Below are positions 61,222-64,000 of a DNA stretch of 64,000 nucleotides, piece by piece. The position numbers and the translations under genes are program-made. The notes below the pieces were generated by a model. The model was given only the letters and a program-made list of their open reading frames with translations, did no database searches and had not been told where the DNA came from. The DNA is from Shewanella sp. KX20019 (GTDB lineage: Bacteria; Pseudomonadota; Gammaproteobacteria; Enterobacterales; Shewanellaceae): positions 124,001 through 188,000 of the forward strand of contig NZ_CP068437.1 of assembly GCF_016757755.1 (NCBI RefSeq), read 5' to 3'. Each line of letters starts with the position of its first letter. The first letter of the stretch is position 1.

Positions 61222-61923
61222 ATGCTTAAACGTAGACAGTTTTTAAAAATGAGCTCGGCGGCTATTACCGGCAGCTTATTGGCTTTCCCAGCAACAGCGA
61301 GTACAGCCTCCCTATTTAAAGAAAAACGCTACCGCATATTGGCCTTAGTATTTGACGACTATGAAACCCTAGATCTACACGGCCCAATTGAGATGCTAGG
61401 GCATATGCCAGATGTCGAGATAAAGCTGGTGGGGCCGACGGAGTTTGTTAAAAGCTATCAAGGCCCAAGAGTGGTTACAGATACCTTAATGGATCGCCAT
61501 TATGACTGTGATTTGCTATTGATCCCTGGTGGGCTTGGCACTCGAAAGTTAGTCGACGATAAGCAGCTGATACATTGGTTAACGATACAGCTTACACGCA
61601 GTAAAAAAATATTTTCGATCTGTACCGGCTCAGCATTATTGGCAAAAACATCGAGCTTAGATGGTATTAAGGCTACTACCAATAAAATGGCCTATCAGTG
61701 GGTGACTTCATTGGCGGATGAAGTACATTGGCAGCCCAAGGCACGTTGGGTCGATGATGGTAAGTTTTTAACCTCTTCAGGCGTCTCAGCAGGTACCGAT
61801 GCTGCGTTGTATTGGGCAAAGCAATTACATGGCGAAGTAGAAGCGAGACGCATTGAAACCCTAACCGAGTATCGCTGGGTAGATGACAGTAATAGTGATC
61901 CCTACGCTATCTTCACAGAATGA
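61222..61923 (+). CDS. TAT-exported DJ-1/PfpI-family protein
   Basis: A 233-residue protein. A twin-arginine signal (KRRQFLKMSS, cut near ATA-STA) comes before a DJ-1/PfpI domain: LVFDDYETLDLHGPIEMLG, LLLIPGGLGTRKLVDD, the nucleophile-elbow Cys in IFSICTGSALLAK, and SSGVSAGTDAALYWA. The pattern resembles isonitrile hydratase/transcriptional-regulator-type members. Export by the TAT system is unusual for this cytosolic family. The substrate is unknown. Confidence 0.88.
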   Translation: MLKRRQFLKMSSAAITGSLLAFPATASTASLFKEKRYRILALVFDDYETLDLHGPIEMLGHMPDVEIKLVGPTEFVKSYQGPRVVTDTLMDRHYDCDLLLIPGGLGTRKLVDDKQLIHWLTIQLTRSKKIFSICTGSALLAKTSSLDGIKATTNKMAYQWVTSLADEVHWQPKARWVDDGKFLTSSGVSAGTDAALYWAKQLHGEVEARRIETLTEYRWVDDSNSDPYAIFTE

Positions 61924-62021
61924 GCAAATGTTGATTTCAACTAGCATTATAAGTAAAAGATATAGCCTTAGCTGAAAATGCTATTAATTAGTAATAAAGA
62001 ATATTGGCCATAATCACAGTT

Positions 62022-62064
62022 CTCCCCAATAATTGCGATTCAAATCGATCGCTTATTGGGGGAG
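62022..62064 (+). promoter_or_regulatory. Hairpin hiding the ribosome site of a small membrane protein
   Basis: CTCCCCAATAA at 62022 pairs with TTATTGGGGGAG ending at 62064, with further partial pairing inside. The GGGGGAG is the ribosome site of the gene at 62070. The fold would block translation unless melted, so it is a candidate RNA thermometer or leader switch. Confidence 0.6.
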
Positions 62065-62069
62065 TGAAT

Positions 62070-62219
62070 ATGAATAAAGGGTTAATCTTATTGTTTTGTT
62101 CAATGTTCATTCTGGCTTCATTGATGACATCGGGACTCACTCGCTCGCTAATCGATCTGCTCGCTTTTTGCGGTTTGCTTTGGACTGTATTACGCCGTAA
62201 TAAAGTGGCTGCCGAATAG
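62070..62219 (+). CDS. Small membrane protein
   Basis: A 49-residue protein, mostly hydrophobic: a helix GLILLFCSMFILASLMTSGL, then SLIDLLAFCGLLWTVL and a basic tail (RRNKVAAE). The ATG follows a strong GGGGGAG that is in a hairpin. An upstream in-frame start at 62004 would read through the hairpin and is rejected. It converges on the YeiH-type gene with 2 bases between. No function known. Confidence 0.65.
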   Translation: MNKGLILLFCSMFILASLMTSGLTRSLIDLLAFCGLLWTVLRRNKVAAE

Positions 62220-62221
62220 GG

Positions 62222-63169
62222 TCACTGCGTTTGGGTATATAGCAAAATATAAGCTAATGAGCTTGAGCCAATTACTAACCACAATAACACACCTAACACT
62301 AGCGGCTTAGCCCCGGTCGCTTTCATTTTTTGCACTGTAATTCCCGCGCCAATTAAGAACAAGCACACCACTAATACGCGTTTTGATGCCTCAAAAACTA
62401 ATTGATAGACAGGTTCTCCGACTGGCAGCCAGTGAGCGATTACAATCGTTAAGCAGTAGAAAAAGATGAAGTAGGGGATAGTTATTTTTTTGCTGTCACC
62501 GCTAAAAAGCATCGAGCTTATTAGCGCAATGGGAATGATCCATAATGCTCTGGCTAACTTAATCGTAGTGGCGGTAGTCAGCGCTTCACTGCCATAAGCT
62601 GATGCTGCACCAACAACCGAAGAGGTATCATGGATAGCTATCGCACTCCATACGCCAAAGTCATGTTGAGACATTGACAGTGCATGGCCTATTGCAGGGA
62701 ATAGAAATAAAGCCACCGAGTTAAGAATAAACACCGTCGCCAGCGCCACAGCCGCTTGTTCGCTATTGGCTCTAATGGCTGGGGCAACTGCAGCAATAGC
62801 ACTACCACCACAAATAGCGGTACCAGCAGCGATTAGGTGACCTGTTTTAGCATCAAACTTAAGTGCACGGGTTAAGGCAAAACCAAGCAGCAGGGTGACA
62901 ATGATAGAGCCGATAATTAATGGAAAATTCTCCAAGCTAACAGCGATTGCGGTATCTAGATGAATACCGAAACCTAGACCAACGATAGAGTAGGCCAGCA
63001 ACTTTTTAGTTAACTTGGCTAATGGGATTTGACTGGGCACCCAGCCAATACTCGCGAGGGTAAACCCAAGAATTAGTGCGATTGGCGATGAGATAACTGG
63101 CAGTAAGCAGAGCAAGGCAATGATGACGAAAAGTGCTGTTTGTTTACGATCTTGTGGCTGTATTGTCAT
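62222..63169 (-). CDS. YeiH-family (UPF0324) membrane transporter
   Basis: A 315-residue inner-membrane protein with about nine helices. The family region is GLGFGIHLDTAIAVSLENF, AAGTAICGGSAIAAVAPAI, SVALFLFPAIGHALSMSQ and GVWSAIAIHDTSSVVGAASAYG. YeiH-type proteins are described as putative sulfate or anion exporters; the true substrate is unsure. No LysR regulator gene adjoins it here. Confidence 0.88.
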   Translation of the reverse strand: MTIQPQDRKQTALFVIIALLCLLPVISSPIALILGFTLASIGWVPSQIPLAKLTKKLLAYSIVGLGFGIHLDTAIAVSLENFPLIIGSIIVTLLLGFALTRALKFDAKTGHLIAAGTAICGGSAIAAVAPAIRANSEQAAVALATVFILNSVALFLFPAIGHALSMSQHDFGVWSAIAIHDTSSVVGAASAYGSEALTTATTIKLARALWIIPIALISSMLFSGDSKKITIPYFIFFYCLTIVIAHWLPVGEPVYQLVFEASKRVLVVCLFLIGAGITVQKMKATGAKPLVLGVLLWLVIGSSSLAYILLYTQTQ

Positions 63170-63595
63170 GTCTGTGCGCGATGCTATTTAGCGGTAAATA
63201 AGCTGCTGATTATAGCGTTAGATTATCTTTAGATAAATTAAATACTACTGACTGTTACCTTCAATAAAATTGATTTACTCATCGGGAGGCGTTAACAGGT
63301 AGCTTTAGAGGCACTCTTCCCCCCACACAGCCTTATCATCTTTTCCTTAATGAAATTGACCCAATATTGGCAAGTTAAATTTAACAAGAAGATTCATTAG
63401 TGAATAGATGGCGCTTATGTCTCATTTCTACTATATGTCGCGATAAACTTTCAATCATTTACATTGCTTGACTGAAGATTACTTTGTTTTCACAGAGAAT
63501 GAACATTATTAACAGGATGTGTAATAGCCGACATTATTAGAGATACCTAGCTGTTGTGTCTTCCCCGCAGTAGCGTACCTACAAGGTTTTATTAA
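63170..63595. other. Gene-free stretch between divergent genes
   Basis: A 426-base stretch that should contain the promoters of the YeiH-type gene (minus) and the small lipoprotein (plus). I see no repeat, strong hairpin or named site in it. Confidence 0.4.
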
Positions 63596-63904
63596 GTGTT
63601 TAAAATCATAGCAGTTTGTATATGTTGCCTTTTAACTGGTTGTAGTTTTTTTGGAGGTAAATATGGTGTCAATGAGCAGCAGTTATACCACCGAGTTAAT
63701 CAAGCCTACGACTTCGAAGTGACCCATTGTGACAGCTTTGCGATGGCTCGAGGCGAAGGTCGGGGGGAGTTTGCGCTGCGAGACGCCAAAAACCAAGCGA
63801 TGAAGTATGCTGAAACACTTAATGGTACCCACATTGTTTGGCTCCATATTGATGAAGGTGAAGTGGTAAAAGTCGTTGCTGTTATTTATAAGTGCCAGCA
63901 GTAA
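63596..63904 (+). CDS. Small lipoprotein (DUF4156-like)
   Basis: A 102-residue lipoprotein with signal peptide and lipobox CLLTGC. The mature part has NEQQLYHRVNQAYDFEVTHC, and ALRDAKNQAMKYAETLNGTHIVWLH, which resembles small DUF4156 lipoproteins, with two further cysteines. GTG is the start, after AAGG. Role unknown. Confidence 0.7.
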   Translation: MFKIIAVCICCLLTGCSFFGGKYGVNEQQLYHRVNQAYDFEVTHCDSFAMARGEGRGEFALRDAKNQAMKYAETLNGTHIVWLHIDEGEVVKVVAVIYKCQQ

Positions 63905-63916
63905 TATTCACAAGCT

Positions 63917-63940
63917 ACAGCCATACAGCCATACAGCCAT
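63917..63940. repeat. Three-unit tandem repeat of 8 bases
   Basis: ACAGCCAT occurs three times in a row just after the lipoprotein gene. It is too short for a named class, but may vary by slippage. Confidence 0.7.
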
Positions 63941-64000
63941 ATAACTGATATCAGTACAAACTTTCCGCTTAAAACTTCTATATCGCTTGCCATACACTTT

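Overview
The window looks like a chromosomal segment of a marine gammaproteobacterium, almost certainly Shewanella. This rests on tandem fdhABC operons with a small TAT-signal protein and a HemN-like radical SAM gene downstream, Shewanella-type Wzi, ETF-QO and MenF proteins, and the gene order tungstate transporter / sigma-54 two-component system / RyhB RNA. No tRNA or rRNA genes were seen.

Layout. 1-7.1 kb: the end of one and the whole of a second membrane-bound formate dehydrogenase operon (fdhX-A-B-C). The catalytic subunit uses Cys where many homologues use Sec. 7.3-19.1 kb: mixed housekeeping and signalling genes (HemN-like radical SAM protein, lipoprotein, PfkB kinase, diguanylate cyclase, YiiM, chemoreceptor, ETF-ubiquinone oxidoreductase). 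19.3-24.9 kb: a molybdenum cofactor and molybdate uptake operon, moaA-B-C-D-E-modA-B-C, behind a Moco-type riboswitch. 25.0-27.9 kb: a ygiW-like / PepSY-like / two-component operon. 28-32.9 kb: RNA pseudouridine synthase, coaD, Wzi, a VTT membrane protein, mutM and a small hypothetical gene. 33-39.4 kb: an accessory island with an interspersed composite noncoding repeat, an Ig-like lipoprotein, an IS30 element and a short DUF2057-type gene. 39.5-45.3 kb (minus strand): tupA-B-C tungstate uptake, mobA, a mobB-moeA fusion and a second moaA. 45.5-49.1 kb: a sigma-54 response regulator and its histidine kinase.

49.2-50.6 kb is gene-free by ORF criteria but holds a minus-strand array of three apparently complete RyhB small-RNA genes. 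Each has a Fur box over its promoter, a 17-20 nt block matching the E. coli RyhB core, and a terminator. A fourth copy is eroded, and a 74-bp tandem repeat appears to derive from the RyhB terminator. 50.7-53.5 kb: a GNAT acetyltransferase, a queuosine-precursor transporter behind a probable preQ1-I riboswitch, and menF. 53.9-59.6 kb: an operon-like run of a TonB-dependent receptor, a complete ECF transporter (fused A-A, T, S), a bacterial TiaS-like DDTD protein and a small four-Cys protein. This is the best candidate for an undescribed uptake-and-activation system. 59.8-64 kb: HD-GYP protein, TAT-exported DJ-1/PfpI protein, a small membrane protein with a sequestered ribosome site, a YeiH-type transporter and a small lipoprotein.

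A shared theme is molybdenum/tungsten and iron supply for formate dehydrogenase: Mo and W importers, the full Moco pathway with MGD steps, iron-sparing RNAs, and the Fe-S/heme/Moco enzymes that need them. Products were assigned by reading sequence motifs, without database searches.
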